Origin: Streptomyces sp. Je 1-79
Lineage (GTDB): Bacteria > Actinomycetota > Actinomycetes > Streptomycetales > Streptomycetaceae
Length of the DNA stretch: 64,000 nucleotides
Reading direction: 5' to 3'
NCBI RefSeq assembly: GCF_025195125.1
Contig: NZ_JAMGSL010000001.1
Location: 281,072 to 345,071, forward strand
This document shows, one piece after another, positions 16,770 through 38,690 of the stretch. The notes under the pieces are model-generated. The model was not told the origin of the DNA and did not search any database. It worked only from the letters and a program-made list of their open reading frames with translations. Position 1 is the first letter of the stretch. Each line of letters opens with the position of its first letter. Position numbers and translations under genes: made by a program.

Positions 16770-17598
16770 GGGACTTCTCCTTCGGGGAGGCGTACGGGGG
16801 AGCGGAGGGCGTCGTCACGCCGAGCGCGGCGAGCAGGGCGTCCCGGTACTCCTGGAACCGGGGGTCGCGCCGGCTCCGGGGCGTGGGCAGGTCGACCGTG
16901 ATGTCCAGCGAGATCAGGCCGTCCTCCAGGACCAGCACCCGGTCGGCCAGCTCGACGGCCTCGTCGACGTCATGGGTGACCAGCAGCACGGCCGGCCGGT
17001 GGCGCTCGTACAGTTCGCGCAGCAGACCGTGCATCCTGATCCGGGTCAGTGCGTCGAGCGCGCCGAACGGCTCGTCCGCGAGCAGGAGTTCGGGATCGTG
17101 GACCAGGGCACGGGCGAGCGCCGCCCGCTGCTGCTCACCGCCGGAGAGCTCGTGCGGCCAGGACCGGTCCCGGCCCGCGAGCCCGACCTCCTCCAGGGCG
17201 GTCAGTCCCCGCTCCCGGACGCCGGGGCCACGCAGCCCGAGCACCACGTTGTCCAGCACGCGCAGCCAGGGCAGCAGTCGCGAGTCCTGGAAGGACAGCG
17301 ACACCCGGTCGGGTACGACGAGTTCGCCGGTCCCCTCGACGCCGTGGTCCAGCCGGGCCACGGCGCGCAGCAGCGTCGACTTGCCCGATCCGCTGCGCCC
17401 CAGCAGAGCGGTGAACTCGCCCGGCGCCAGGTCGAGATCGATTCCCTTGAGCACGGCCCGCTCGCCGAACCCGCGGACGAGCCGGCGGGTGCGGACGGCC
17501 GGCGACGCCAGGTCGGCCGACGACGCCAGGTCGGCCGGCGACGCCAGGTCCGTCGGCGGCTGTGCCGCCCCGGTCAGCCCGCCAGAGTACGTCGCCAC
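16753..17598 (-). CDS. ABC importer ATPase (SsuB/TauB-like)
   Basis: A 281-aa ATP-binding subunit of a nitrate/sulfonate/taurine-class importer. Walker A is GRSGSGKST (~residue 70), the Q-loop FQDSRLLPW, the signature LSGGEQQRAALARAL, Walker B LLLADEPFGALD and the switch His in VTHDVDEA. All are intact. I chose the GTG at 17598, with GGAGG 8 nt upstream; it overlaps the permease gene by 25 nt. A longer open frame upstream to 18276 lies inside the permease and is spurious. The N terminus carries an 18-bp repeat encoding DLASPADLASSADLASPA (around 17507-17556) not needed for the fold. Confidence 0.9.
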   Translation of the reverse strand: MATYSGGLTGAAQPPTDLASPADLASSADLASPAVRTRRLVRGFGERAVLKGIDLDLAPGEFTALLGRSGSGKSTLLRAVARLDHGVEGTGELVVPDRVSLSFQDSRLLPWLRVLDNVVLGLRGPGVRERGLTALEEVGLAGRDRSWPHELSGGEQQRAALARALVHDPELLLADEPFGALDALTRIRMHGLLRELYERHRPAVLLVTHDVDEAVELADRVLVLEDGLISLDITVDLPTPRSRRDPRFQEYRDALLAALGVTTPSAPPYASPKEKSRVPHA

Positions 17599-18539
17599 GA
17601 GAGGGCCCTCCTCTCGACAGTGCGGACGAGGGCGTCGGAGGCGAAGCCGAAGACTCCGTACGCCACCAGGCCCACGATGATCACGTCGGACTGGGCGTAC
17701 TGCTGGGCCTGGAACATCATGTAACCGATGCCGCTGGTCGCGTTGATCTGCTCCACGACGATCAGGCCGAGCCACGACGAGGTCACGCCCAGGCGCAGCC
17801 CCACGAAGAACCCCGGCAGCGAGCCCGGGATCACGACCTTCCGTACGAACCGCCATCGGCTCAGCCGCAGGACCTCGGCGAGTTCCACATGGCGGCTGTC
17901 GATGCCGGTCAGCGAGGCGTAGGTGTTGATGTACATGTTCACGGCGACGCCGAGCGCGATCACCGTGACCTTCATGTCCTCGCCGATGCCGAGCCAGAGG
18001 ATCAGCAGCGGCAGCATCGCCAGGGACGGGATGGCCCGCTTGATCTGCAGCGGCCCGTCGACCAGGTACTCGCCCGTGCGGCTGAGACCCGCCACGACGG
18101 CCAGGGTGACGCCTGCCAGCACGCCGAAGACGAGGCCGAGGCCCGCGCGTTGCAGGGAGATCAGCACGTTGCCCTGGAGCCTGCCGTCCGCCACCAGATC
18201 GACGGCGGTGGAGACCACGCTCCCGGGGCCGGACAGGATGCGCGGATCGAGCACCCCCGCGGCCGAGGCGGCCCACCAGGCGGCGATGAGCAGCACCGGG
18301 CCCAGCAGTCGGCCGAACGGCACCGGCCGGCCCGGACCGAGCCGTCGCCGTCTCCCGGAACCACCCCTGACCGTCCCGCTGCCGCTGCCGCTGCCGCTGC
18401 TGTCACTGCCGCGGCCGGGCGGTGGGCCGCCGCTGCTCGTCTCCGCCGCGGAGACTCCGGCGGCCAGGTCCTGGGTACGGCGGTCGTCGGCGACCGCGAT
18501 GCCCCGCGAGGCCCGCGCGGGGGTCAGCGCCTCGGTCAT
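17574..18539 (-). CDS. ABC importer permease (SsuC/TauC-like)
   Basis: A 321-aa membrane subunit of a sulfonate/nitrate/taurine-type importer. After ~75 residues of Gly/Ser/Arg-rich N-terminal tail come about six membrane segments, and the BPD signature loop EVLRLSRWRFVRKVVIPGSLPGFFVGLRLG, which contacts the ATPase. The ATG at 18539 has GGGAGGGAG just upstream and overlaps the stop of the binding-protein gene by ATGA. It works with the products of the genes on either side as one transporter. Confidence 0.92.
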   Translation of the reverse strand: MTEALTPARASRGIAVADDRRTQDLAAGVSAAETSSGGPPPGRGSDSSGSGSGSGTVRGGSGRRRRLGPGRPVPFGRLLGPVLLIAAWWAASAAGVLDPRILSGPGSVVSTAVDLVADGRLQGNVLISLQRAGLGLVFGVLAGVTLAVVAGLSRTGEYLVDGPLQIKRAIPSLAMLPLLILWLGIGEDMKVTVIALGVAVNMYINTYASLTGIDSRHVELAEVLRLSRWRFVRKVVIPGSLPGFFVGLRLGVTSSWLGLIVVEQINATSGIGYMMFQAQQYAQSDVIIVGLVAYGVFGFASDALVRTVERRALSWRRTLAG

Positions 18540-19600
18540 GCTCCCTCCCGGTACTGGGCGTCGACGGCCGCGGCCGCCAGACTCTCGAAACGCCGGTCGA
18601 AGAGCTGCTCGACGTCGAACCGCGGGACGAAGCCGCCCTCGGCCATCAGCTCGGCAGTCTCCTGCTCCCAGGCGATCGCCTCGTCCCAACGCGCCGGGAA
18701 ATGCGGCTTGTTGAGCGAGGCCACGATCCGCTTGCCGTCCTCGCGGCTGACGCCCTGGTCCTTGACGTAGTACGCGTCGATCCAGCGGTTCGTGTTCTCC
18801 CACGCCCACACCGAGCCCCGCGCCCACAGCGGAACGAAGCTGCGGACCGCCGCCGCCTTCGCGGGATCGTCCAGGACCTCCGCCGGGGCCCACAGCACCG
18901 TCAGCAGGTCGACGACATCGGTGCGCACGTCGCGCGCGCCGTCCTTGCGGTACTGCGTCAGGTACTTGGTCAGCGTCGGTTCGCCCAGCGGCGCGACGTC
19001 GACCTGCTTGGACTGCAGGGCGGTCAGGAACTGGGTGCTCGGAAGAGCCACCAGCTGTACGTCCTTCGGGGCCATCCCGGCCTTCTTCAGGGCGCGCAGC
19101 ACGACCACGCCCTGGGCCTGCCCCTGCGAGAACCCGATCTTCCTGCCCCGGAAGTCCTCCACACGGGCGATGGACGAGCCGGGGGCGGTGGCGAAGACGT
19201 ACGTCGGCTTCCGGCGCACCTGAACCGCCACGATGCGTGCCGCCACCCCGATGGCATGGGCCTGGATCGGAGGGATTCCGGCATTGCTCGCCAGGTCGAT
19301 GGAGCGCGCCCGGAATCCCTGGATGATGTCCGGGCCCGCGGAGAGGTTCGGCCATTCGGAGACCTGGAAGGGGAGCTCCTTCAGCAGGCCCGACTCGGTG
19401 AACTGAATGCGCGAGGTGCGTACGGCGACGGAAAGCGAGGTGTTCGGCGGCGGAGGGGCCGTGGAAAGGGCCTTGACGGAGGCGGTTCGGGCAGCGGGAC
19501 CGGGCGGCGGCGCGCATCCGGCGATTCCGACGGCCGCACCGCCCGCGAGGGCGAGGAAACCTCTGCGGCCCAGACGGGGATGGGCAGGGATGGATGACAT
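18536..19600 (-). CDS. ABC importer substrate-binding lipoprotein (sulfonate/nitrate type)
   Basis: A 354-aa extracellular binding protein. The N terminus combines a twin-arginine motif (RRGFLALAGG) with a lipobox-like IAGC around residue 29, so it is probably a Tat-exported lipoprotein. The mature part is SsuA/NMT1-like, with GFRARSIDLASNAGIPP, EDFRGRKIGFSQGQAQG and KKAGMAPKDVQLVALPS. The ATG at 19600 is used; a longer open frame to 19954 runs into the flavin reductase gene. The ligand is probably an aliphatic or aromatic sulfonate, given the monooxygenase and flavin reductase in the same operon, but nothing in the sequence fixes it. Confidence 0.9.
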   Translation of the reverse strand: MSSIPAHPRLGRRGFLALAGGAAVGIAGCAPPPGPAARTASVKALSTAPPPPNTSLSVAVRTSRIQFTESGLLKELPFQVSEWPNLSAGPDIIQGFRARSIDLASNAGIPPIQAHAIGVAARIVAVQVRRKPTYVFATAPGSSIARVEDFRGRKIGFSQGQAQGVVVLRALKKAGMAPKDVQLVALPSTQFLTALQSKQVDVAPLGEPTLTKYLTQYRKDGARDVRTDVVDLLTVLWAPAEVLDDPAKAAAVRSFVPLWARGSVWAWENTNRWIDAYYVKDQGVSREDGKRIVASLNKPHFPARWDEAIAWEQETAELMAEGGFVPRFDVEQLFDRRFESLAAAAVDAQYREGA

Positions 19601-19661
19601 GAATGATCCTGTTCCGAAGTGGTCAGGCGGAGACGGGGAGAAAGCCGGATGGGGGCGCGGG

Positions 19662-20165
19662 TCAGATGGAGAGATAGCCGCCGTCGTGGAAGAGGAGAGG
19701 TCGGCGCCCCGGTTCCTGCCACGATTCGAGGACGCGGGCCACGACGATCCGGTGGTCACCCGCGGGTACGAGGTCTTCGATCGCGACCCGGAGCCAGCCG
19801 GCCACGTCCGAGAGGACGGGATCGCCCTCGGGAAGGCGCCGCCACGCGGTGGGCGCGGCGAAGCGGTCGATGCCGCTCGTCGCGAACCGCCTGGCCAGCG
19901 GCTCCTGGTCGGACCCCAGGAAGTGGACGACGGCGGTACGGGCCTCTTCGACATGGGGCCAGGAGGACGACCCGGTGGCGATGGCGAAGGAGATGAGCGG
20001 AGGGCTCAGGGACAGCGAGCTGAGTGAGGTCGCGGTGAAGCCGACGGGCCCGCGGCCGGCGTCGGTGGCGACCACGACGACGCCCGCGGGATAGGCGCGG
20101 AACGCCTGCTTGAAACGCTCGGGGGCGAGTTCGGTGGCGGGGTGCGAGGACAGGGAGACGGTCAC
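19662..20165 (-). CDS. Flavin reductase family protein
   Basis: A 167-aa FMN reductase of the HpaC/flavin_reduct family, with FRAYPAGVVVVATDAGRGPVGFTATSLSSLSLSPPLISFAIATGSSSW (flavin-binding core) and RFAAPTAWRRLPEGDPVLSDVAGWL. It would supply FMNH2 to the monooxygenase encoded at 15279-16769. The GTG at 20165 has GGAGG 4-5 nt upstream. It is the first structural gene of the minus-strand operon; the gap to the binding-protein gene is 61 nt, after which all downstream genes overlap. Confidence 0.9.
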   Translation of the reverse strand: MTVSLSSHPATELAPERFKQAFRAYPAGVVVVATDAGRGPVGFTATSLSSLSLSPPLISFAIATGSSSWPHVEEARTAVVHFLGSDQEPLARRFATSGIDRFAAPTAWRRLPEGDPVLSDVAGWLRVAIEDLVPAGDHRIVVARVLESWQEPGRRPLLFHDGGYLSI

Positions 20166-20359
20166 ATTTCCTCCATGACGAAGAAACGCAGGCGGGAGCG
20201 GAAAAGCAGAAAGGGGAGCGGACCGGCCGAAAGGCAGGCGGAGATGAACGGCACGACGCGCGACAACGCGACAGGGAATTCCGGTGGGCGCATGATGCGT
20301 CACACCGTGAAGGGAGACGGGCGGATCAGACCCTTGTCACGCGAAACTGCGAGAGAGGG

Positions 20360-20482
20360 TCAACAGCCCTTTCCGGCGGGGGTCGCGTCGGCACGGCCGG
20401 ACCCCGCAACGGAGAACAGCAGGGGGCGACAGTGACGTGCCGTGGTGGGCACGAACCGAAGAATCCCTCGCTGGCTGCTCAT
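20360..20482 (-). CDS. Possible 40-aa leader peptide upstream of sulfur operon
   Basis: An ATG at 20482 with GGAAG 8 nt upstream opens a 40-codon ORF beginning MSSQRGILRF, with an ARHC segment in the middle and ending GKGC. Actinobacterial sulfur-assimilation operons often carry a short upstream leader ORF rich in Arg/His/Cys. This one occupies the right place, ~195 nt before the flavin reductase. Two out-of-phase ATGs sit just before it, so the exact ORF is uncertain. I see no T-tract terminator between it and the operon. Confidence 0.4.
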   Translation of the reverse strand: MSSQRGILRFVPTTARHCRPLLFSVAGSGRADATPAGKGC

Positions 20483-20568
20483 GCATCCATCTTCCGATCC
20501 GTGCTCCGCCCCGGTCAACAATGCAACTCGCTGAATTAAGTCGGACTGCCCTGCCCCCCTTCCCTCGG

Positions 20569-21825
20569 TCAGGAGACGGCGGGCAGCGCCGGCCAGGGCC
20601 CGAGCGGATCGTCGTAGAGCGCGCCGAGGGCCACGGCCGGCCCCGCTGTCGCGAGTACGGATCCGGTGAACGAACTGGGTACGACACGGTGTTCGGGGTC
20701 GTCGCACACCCATGACCGGTCGGCCACCTCGGCCCGGAGCGCGGCCAGGCACTCGGGAAGCCGGCCCGCGCCCGGTTCGACGACGACCAGCACCTCGGGG
20801 TCGAACATGTCCAGCAGTACGGCCGCCACCCGCCCGACGAGGCGGGCGCGACGCAGGAAGAGCTCCCGTGCCGTCGTGTCTCCCGCCGACGCCCGTTCCA
20901 GCAGGGCGGGGAAGGACGACACCTCCAGGCCCGCCGCCTTGGCCCGCCGTACCATCTCGGGCTCCGACACCTCCGCCTGAAGGCACCCCGGGATGCCGCA
21001 CACGCAGGGCGAGGACCCGCCGTCGCCGGCACCGACCGGCAGATGGGCGACGTTCCCCGCCCCGGAGCGCGGCCCCTGATGCACGGCGCCCGCCGACACG
21101 AACGCGGCGTCCACCACGGCGCCCACGAAGAGCAGCACCGCGCTCTCGCGCGTTCCGCTCTGCCCCACGAGCTGCTCCGCCCGGGCCAACGCCCGGGCGT
21201 GGCTGTCGACATGGACGGGGAGCCCGGTCGCGTCGGCGAGCACGCCGCGTACCGCCACATCACGCCAGCCGAGTTGTGGGTGCCGTACCACCACCCCGGC
21301 CTCCGGATCGACCCAGTGCCCGGTCGCCGCCCCCATGGCGAGGACGGTCCTGCCCGCGCCGTGCGCCGCCACCAGAGCGGGCAACCGCCGCGCCAGGCCG
21401 TCCAGTACCCTCCCGGGATCCGTGTCCTCGTGCGGCCGTCTCTCCTCGGCGACGATCCGGCCGCGCAGATCCATCAGCGACAGCGTCGTGTGCGTGACGG
21501 CGATGTGGGCGCCGGCGACCAGGTAGCGGCCCGCGTCGACGTCCAGGGGGACATGGGGACGGCCCAGGCCGCGCGGGCCCGTGGTCTCCTGCCGCTCGCG
21601 GATCAGCCCGCGGCTCAGCAGCACACCGCAGTGGCCGCTCACGGCGGCCGGGGAGAGCCCGGTCAGCCGGGCCACGGTGCTGCGCGCCACCGGCCCGTGG
21701 TCGAGGATCGCGCCCATCACCGCGCCGGCCCCCGAGGCACGGCGTGCGGCCTGCGGCGGGGGCGGTATGTCGGAGCGCCGTAGCGGCGCGGAGCGTCGGG
21801 CTGTGGTCGGCGGTGAACTCTCCAC
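20569..21825 (-). CDS. ROK-family transcriptional regulator
   Basis: A 418-aa ROK protein. Residues ~30-95 are a MarR-like winged helix (GAVMGAILDHGPVARSTVARLTGLSPAAVSGHCGVLLSRGLI). The rest is a ROK sugar-kinase-like domain with the Cys-rich zinc motif CVCGIPGCLQ. The kinase-type catalytic pattern is weak, so it is a regulator rather than an enzyme. I chose the GTG at 21825, with GGGAAGG ~7 nt upstream; the frame stays open to 22035 but without a convincing start. It lies directly upstream of the organosulfur operon on the same strand. The ROK protein SsuR controls sulfonate use in Corynebacterium glutamicum, so a similar role here is a reasonable inference. Confidence 0.85.
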   Translation of the reverse strand: MESSPPTTARRSAPLRRSDIPPPPQAARRASGAGAVMGAILDHGPVARSTVARLTGLSPAAVSGHCGVLLSRGLIRERQETTGPRGLGRPHVPLDVDAGRYLVAGAHIAVTHTTLSLMDLRGRIVAEERRPHEDTDPGRVLDGLARRLPALVAAHGAGRTVLAMGAATGHWVDPEAGVVVRHPQLGWRDVAVRGVLADATGLPVHVDSHARALARAEQLVGQSGTRESAVLLFVGAVVDAAFVSAGAVHQGPRSGAGNVAHLPVGAGDGGSSPCVCGIPGCLQAEVSEPEMVRRAKAAGLEVSSFPALLERASAGDTTARELFLRRARLVGRVAAVLLDMFDPEVLVVVEPGAGRLPECLAALRAEVADRSWVCDDPEHRVVPSSFTGSVLATAGPAVALGALYDDPLGPWPALPAVS

Positions 21826-22302
21826 GGGGGGCCTTCCCGGTCCTGTGCGGTGTCGCGGACGGTCGACTCCGGCGGCCGGAACGGGCAGGCCGGTGCCGTC
21901 GGGACGGCTCGGGCGTCGGATGGCCCGGAACGGTCCCTTCAGGGGGTACGCGGCGGCGCTGCGCGAGGAGTTGCACGAGGAGATCGCGGGGGAGGCCTCC
22001 CGCTCGGAATCATGTCCCGTACAGAGAGGGGGCACCCGGCTCCGCGCCCGCGCCGCTGTTCACTACCACTGACACGCGGCGGAGCACACACGCTTCAGGT
22101 CGACATGACCTCGAGTCGTCAGAAGCGCGGATCGGTGCATGGCGCGCAACATAACCGTGAGCGCACAACCCGGTCAAACCTGTGCCCGCATCATGGACGG
22201 CACATCGCCTCCGGTCGGGGTGCCGGGTGCTGGCTCCGGTTCACGCGCGACAATGGCGGGGCAGGAAGCCGGAGGGGCGGCTGATGTCAGGGGGGATGCC
22301 GC
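21826..22302. other. Intergenic region between ROK regulator and small membrane protein
   Basis: About 480 bp between divergent genes. It must hold the promoters of both; I see no convincing -35/-10 pair, hairpin with T tract, or RNA gene. Confidence 0.4.
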
Positions 22303-22662
22303 ATGATGTTCGGGTATTCGGACGACTGGTTGGCGGCGCTGTTCATCCCGGTGGTGTTCTGGGTGCCGTTCGGGCCCTTTCTCATGGCGGGCATGGGGGT
22401 GTGGTGCGCCCGTCACTCCGGCTGGAAGCCGCGGCTGTGGTCCGTGCTGCTGCCGGCCGTACCGGTGGGCGTCCTGGGGACCGTCACGATCTCCACCCTG
22501 CTCCGTTTGAAGGAGGAGACCTGGCAGGAGGACCTCACGGGCTTCCTCGTCGTCTACGTGCTGGGCATCACGGCGCTGCCCTGGCTGCTCGGCTACGGCA
22601 TCACCCGCACGGTCCACGCCCTACGCACCCGCCGCAACCGCCCCACCGAACCACCGGCCTGA
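22303..22662 (+). CDS. Small integral membrane protein
   Basis: A 119-aa hypothetical membrane protein with three or four hydrophobic segments (LAALFIPVVFWVPFGPFLMAG, SVLLPAVPVGVLGTVTIST, FLVVYVLGITALPWLLGYG) and a basic, Pro-rich C-terminal tail (RTRRNRPTEPPA). The ATG at 22303 has AGGGGGGA 6 nt upstream; a second ATG follows directly. Nothing points to a function. Confidence 0.65.
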   Translation: MMFGYSDDWLAALFIPVVFWVPFGPFLMAGMGVWCARHSGWKPRLWSVLLPAVPVGVLGTVTISTLLRLKEETWQEDLTGFLVVYVLGITALPWLLGYGITRTVHALRTRRNRPTEPPA

Positions 22663-22756
22663 CCCCGTCCGACCTCGCCCGTCTGCATGGGCGGGGAGGC
22701 CGTAGACGATCGGCGACCTCGCTACCCTGGGTACGACCGCGATGCAGGGGGCAGTG

Positions 22757-23215
22757 GTGGGAAGAGTGCGACGGGCTACGGGGACGCTGACCTTCACGGA
22801 TCTGCTCCGGCATCCGGGGCGTCTCATCGAGCAGTTCACGCAAGCCGCTCGGCCCCGGGCCGAGGCGGACGTCGCTGCCTTGGCCGCGGGCGAGGCCCGC
22901 GAGGTCTCCGCCTTCGCCCGTGACGGCCGTCGTTTCCGGCCCGGGTCCTTGATTCTGGACCCTGCCGCGGGGTCGCCCGTGGTGTGGCAGCCGTTTCGCG
23001 TGCTCGGCGGCACCGGCGAAGGCGTCGCTTTGAATGCTCCGTTCCACGTCCACGGGGCGGGCCCGGTCGCCGGCCCGGGAAGCGGGGCGGTCGACAAGGC
23101 ACTGTTCCGCCTGTTGTCCCTGCAAGCCGCGGATCGCTACTGGGAACTCGCTGTCCCCACTGCGGACGTCGCGCTGGTCCGTGCCGCGCTGCGCGGGGAT
23201 GGCGCCGGACGGTAG
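22757..23215 (+). CDS. Hypothetical protein
   Basis: About 152 aa, not recognised. It has no signal peptide or membrane segment. The sequence mixes a basic N terminus (GRVRRATGTLTFTDLLRHPGRLIEQF) with a strand-rich middle (FARDGRRFRPGSLILDP, VWQPFRVLGGTGEGVALNAPF). I prefer the GTG at 22757, which has AGGGGG 5 nt upstream; an in-frame ATG at 22742 would add five residues. Codon use is ordinary for the window. Confidence 0.6.
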   Translation: MGRVRRATGTLTFTDLLRHPGRLIEQFTQAARPRAEADVAALAAGEAREVSAFARDGRRFRPGSLILDPAAGSPVVWQPFRVLGGTGEGVALNAPFHVHGAGPVAGPGSGAVDKALFRLLSLQAADRYWELAVPTADVALVRAALRGDGAGR

Positions 23216-23356
23216 TCGGAGTGCCGCTGGCTTTGGTCATCAGTCCGACGATGCACCGTCACAGCCCCTCGCTGTCGCGGCGGCGCGGCTCAAGCCGGGT
23301 TCACTGGCGCCGGGGGGCCGTGTCTCGGGAGGGAATCGTGTGCATAGGGTGTCGGC

Positions 23357-23788
23357 ATGTCGCTGAGCCACATAGCCCTCTCGTCCGGCCGTTCGATCGA
23401 GCTCACCGAGCTCCGAATGTCGTCGACCTACGGAGGGATGTTGGAGGGCTATCCCTGCAAGCCCATCAACGACATGAAGGTCAGAGGCCTCCAGCGACAG
23501 GCTGAACGCGCGTTTCCCTCCACGCCGGTACATCTGGTCCCGCCTCCCCGCGAGTACCCGGACCAGACCGTTGGCGCCTTCGGCCCCGTCGAGGTGCTGC
23601 CTTCCGTGGCCTGCATCGGCGCCTTCCGCTCGACATCGGTCTCCGCTGAGCTCGACCCCGTGCTGCACCGTTCCGCGCTCACCGTGGTCTGGTTCCAGAC
23701 CGCCTTGGACATCCCGTCCGGCGAGTGCGCCGACCTCGCGCTCCGCAGCCTCCGCTGGGAGGAACTGGCCCAGGACTACGAGCTCTAG
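23357..23788 (+). CDS. Hypothetical protein
   Basis: A 143-aa soluble protein starting MSLSHIALSSGRSIELTELRM. It has a conserved-looking core (SSTYGGMLEGYPCKPINDM; VHLVPPPREYP; FGPVEVLPSVACIGAF; LTVVWFQTAL). I do not recognise a named family. The composition and codon use look like a real gene. No neighbour suggests its role. Confidence 0.65.
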   Translation: MSLSHIALSSGRSIELTELRMSSTYGGMLEGYPCKPINDMKVRGLQRQAERAFPSTPVHLVPPPREYPDQTVGAFGPVEVLPSVACIGAFRSTSVSAELDPVLHRSALTVVWFQTALDIPSGECADLALRSLRWEELAQDYEL

Positions 23789-23854
23789 CGACGGTTGCCG
23801 GTCACAGCCAGTCGTTGAGGGCCGAGGTCAGACGGGCGGCCGTCCCGCCACGGC

Positions 23855-24106
23855 CTACTCCTGTGGTGGGGCCTCGGCCGCTGTTCCGAGGGTGCGGCGG
23901 TTGGTGGGCGGGGGGTCGGGCTGGTCGTGGTGTCCGCGGGCCAGTACGCCGCGGGCGCGTAGTTCGTCGAGGTTGGGCAGGCGCAGGGACGGGAGTCCCG
24001 TGTCGAGGTCCGCCTCTGTGGCCTGCTTGCGCCGGGGGACGGCCTCGGCGCTGTCGGTCAGTTCGTCGAAAGGGCCCTGCCCCAGGGCGCGGCGATCAGA
24101 TGTCAC
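23855..24106 (-). CDS. Doubtful small ORF (83 aa)
   Basis: A GTG-started frame beginning MTSDRRALGQGPFDELT, hydrophilic and Pro-rich at the C terminus, with no recognised domain and no ribosome site in front. It could be a real small gene or chance. It is listed because no better candidate occupies this stretch. Confidence 0.25.
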   Translation of the reverse strand: MTSDRRALGQGPFDELTDSAEAVPRRKQATEADLDTGLPSLRLPNLDELRARGVLARGHHDQPDPPPTNRRTLGTAAEAPPQE

Positions 24107-24555
24107 GGGAGGTCATCGTAGGGGCAGAGCCCGCGACCGGAGCCGGGCAGGTCTGCGGAGGCTGCCGACGTGCGTCGCTCGTCCGTGCGGGACCGCTCCG
24201 GTTGTGCGAAGAAACGTGAAGTGCTGCTGTTACCTGGCTCCGTACCCCGGTTGGCCGAAGCGAGGCGGGTGGCGCGGCCGGCCCCTCGGCGGGAGCACAA
24301 GGGCTTGCCGTTGATCGTTGAACGGGTGGGTGCAGCAGGCATCCAACGGCAGGTCGCATCTGCGGCATTTGCGTGTTCTGTGAATCCGATAGTTACAGAA
24401 ATGTCCGCGTCCGGTAACGGCGTCCGGTGGGCCTGTCGGCGCGCTCGGCGAGGCCGCAGAGTCTGAGTCCTCGGCCCGCACCGGACCGAGACCCGCAACC
24501 CGCTCCCACCCGGCATTTCACCTGGTGGAGCACTGTTCTTGAGGGGACATCACCC
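24107..24555. other. Upstream region of the lamin-tail protein gene
   Basis: About 450 bp without a convincing gene. It contains one of the lower-GC patches of the window (around 24360-24400, with GATAGTTACAG), which is a likely promoter area for the secreted protein at 24556. Short open frames here on both strands have no ribosome sites. Confidence 0.4.
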
Positions 24556-25023
24556 ATGTCTGCTTCTTCGACCGCCCGCCGCATCGCAGCGACCGTGCTC
24601 GCCGCCGGCGCCATCGTCTCCGCCGCCGCGCTGCCGGCCGCCGCCCACGACGACGACCGCCGCCGTCAGTCGCGGGTCGAGATCAGCCGCGTGCAGGCCG
24701 ACAGCCCCGGACGCGACAACCGCTCCAACCGGTCGCTGAACGCGGAGTGGGTCGAGATCACCAACAACTCCCGCCACGCGGTGCGGCTGGACGGCTGGAG
24801 CCTGCGTGACTCGGACGGCAACCGCTACCGCTTCGACGACGTCCGCCTCGCCGGCCGCTCCACCATCCGCATCCACACCGGTGAGGGCCGCGACACCCGC
24901 ACCGACCTCTTCCAGGACCGTCGCAATTACGTCTGGGACAACCACTCCGACAAGGCCGTCCTGCGCGACGACCGCGGCCGTACCGTCGACACGAAGTCCT
25001 GGGGCCACCGTCACCACCGCTGA
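24556..25023 (+). CDS. Secreted lamin-tail domain protein
   Basis: A 155-aa exported protein. Residues 1-30 are a Sec signal peptide (basic start, hydrophobic ATVLAAGAIVSAAALPAAA, cleavage before HDDD). The mature part is a lamin-tail (LTD) immunoglobulin-like fold, with SRVEISRVQADSPG, AEWVEITNNSRHAVRLDGWSLRDSDGNRYRF, and a closing WDNHSDKAVLRDDRGRTVD. Such domains bind surfaces, DNA or partner proteins outside the cell. The protein is short, with only this one domain. GAGGGG lies ~10 nt before the ATG. Confidence 0.85.
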   Translation: MSASSTARRIAATVLAAGAIVSAAALPAAAHDDDRRRQSRVEISRVQADSPGRDNRSNRSLNAEWVEITNNSRHAVRLDGWSLRDSDGNRYRFDDVRLAGRSTIRIHTGEGRDTRTDLFQDRRNYVWDNHSDKAVLRDDRGRTVDTKSWGHRHHR

Positions 25024-25179
25024 CCCCGCCCGCCGGCACCCGAAGCCCTCCGCATGACGTCCGCGGACGGTACGGGCCCGGCATTCTGAACCGCGTGCGC
25101 CGGGCGCCTTGACCCGCCCGGCGCACGCTCTGACGCTCTGCTCACAACCCGGCGACCCGGCCGGGGGTACGACACCCAC

Positions 25180-25219
25180 GCAGCGCCCCTCCCCGTCAGG
25201 CGAGGGGCGCTGCTTCTTT
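25180..25219. terminator. Bidirectional intrinsic terminator
   Basis: GCAGCGCCCCT (25180-25190) and AGGGGCGCTGC (25203-25213) form a perfect 11-bp stem with a 12-nt loop, followed by TTCTTT. It lies between the ends of the convergent lamin-tail gene and the 13-kb synthase gene and can serve the plus strand best. Confidence 0.85.
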
Positions 25220-25229
25220 CACGCGTCGC

Positions 25230-38255
<13,026 letters not shown>

Positions 38256-38353
38256 TGTGCCCCCGTGAATCTGCTGATCTGCCCGCAATGATGACTGATC
38301 TTCATCCGGGCCATGGCTGGGGGCTGCGGTGCACGGGCTCGTCGGACGCGGGT

Positions 38354-38690
38354 TCACTCCCCGCGGAAGCGCCTCAGAAGGCCGGTCCGGTTCCGTCCGT
38401 GGGGCCTCGACCGGCCCGCGTGCCGGACCGAGACGCGGTCGGCTGGGAGGGCCCCCATGCCGTGGATCCTGCCGGCGTCCACGAGGGTGACGTCCACCTG
38501 CCCGCGCACCACGTTGCGCAGCGAGGACACGTCGACGGGTGCCTGGTAGCTCTGGCAGGTCAGGTGCAAGGTCAGGGAGGTGAGCGAGGGGAACACCCCG
38601 GCGATGTCCGGGATCTGCCAGCTCGTCAGGACGCCGTCGACGTCGAGCGACGTGACCTGGGGCAGGGGGACCGCGGGGAGAGGGACACCC
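38354..38690 (-). pseudogene. Out-of-frame C-terminal tail of the NACHT protein
   Basis: This reading frame continues the LRR-like pattern of the NACHT gene in a different phase: PLPQVTSLDVDG, then AGVFPSLTSLTLH, then PVDVSSLRNVVRGQVDV, ending RRFRGE. The main frame instead ends in an Arg/Ser-rich out-of-phase sequence at 38626. A single-base change between about 38690 and 38715 would join the two into one ~1019-aa protein. It is either a true frameshift mutation or a sequencing error. Confidence 0.65.

Noticed and set aside
24230..24481. Cys-rich 83-codon minus-strand ORF
   Set aside because: No ribosome site, no recognised zinc-binding pattern, and it overlaps the likely promoter area of the lamin-tail gene.
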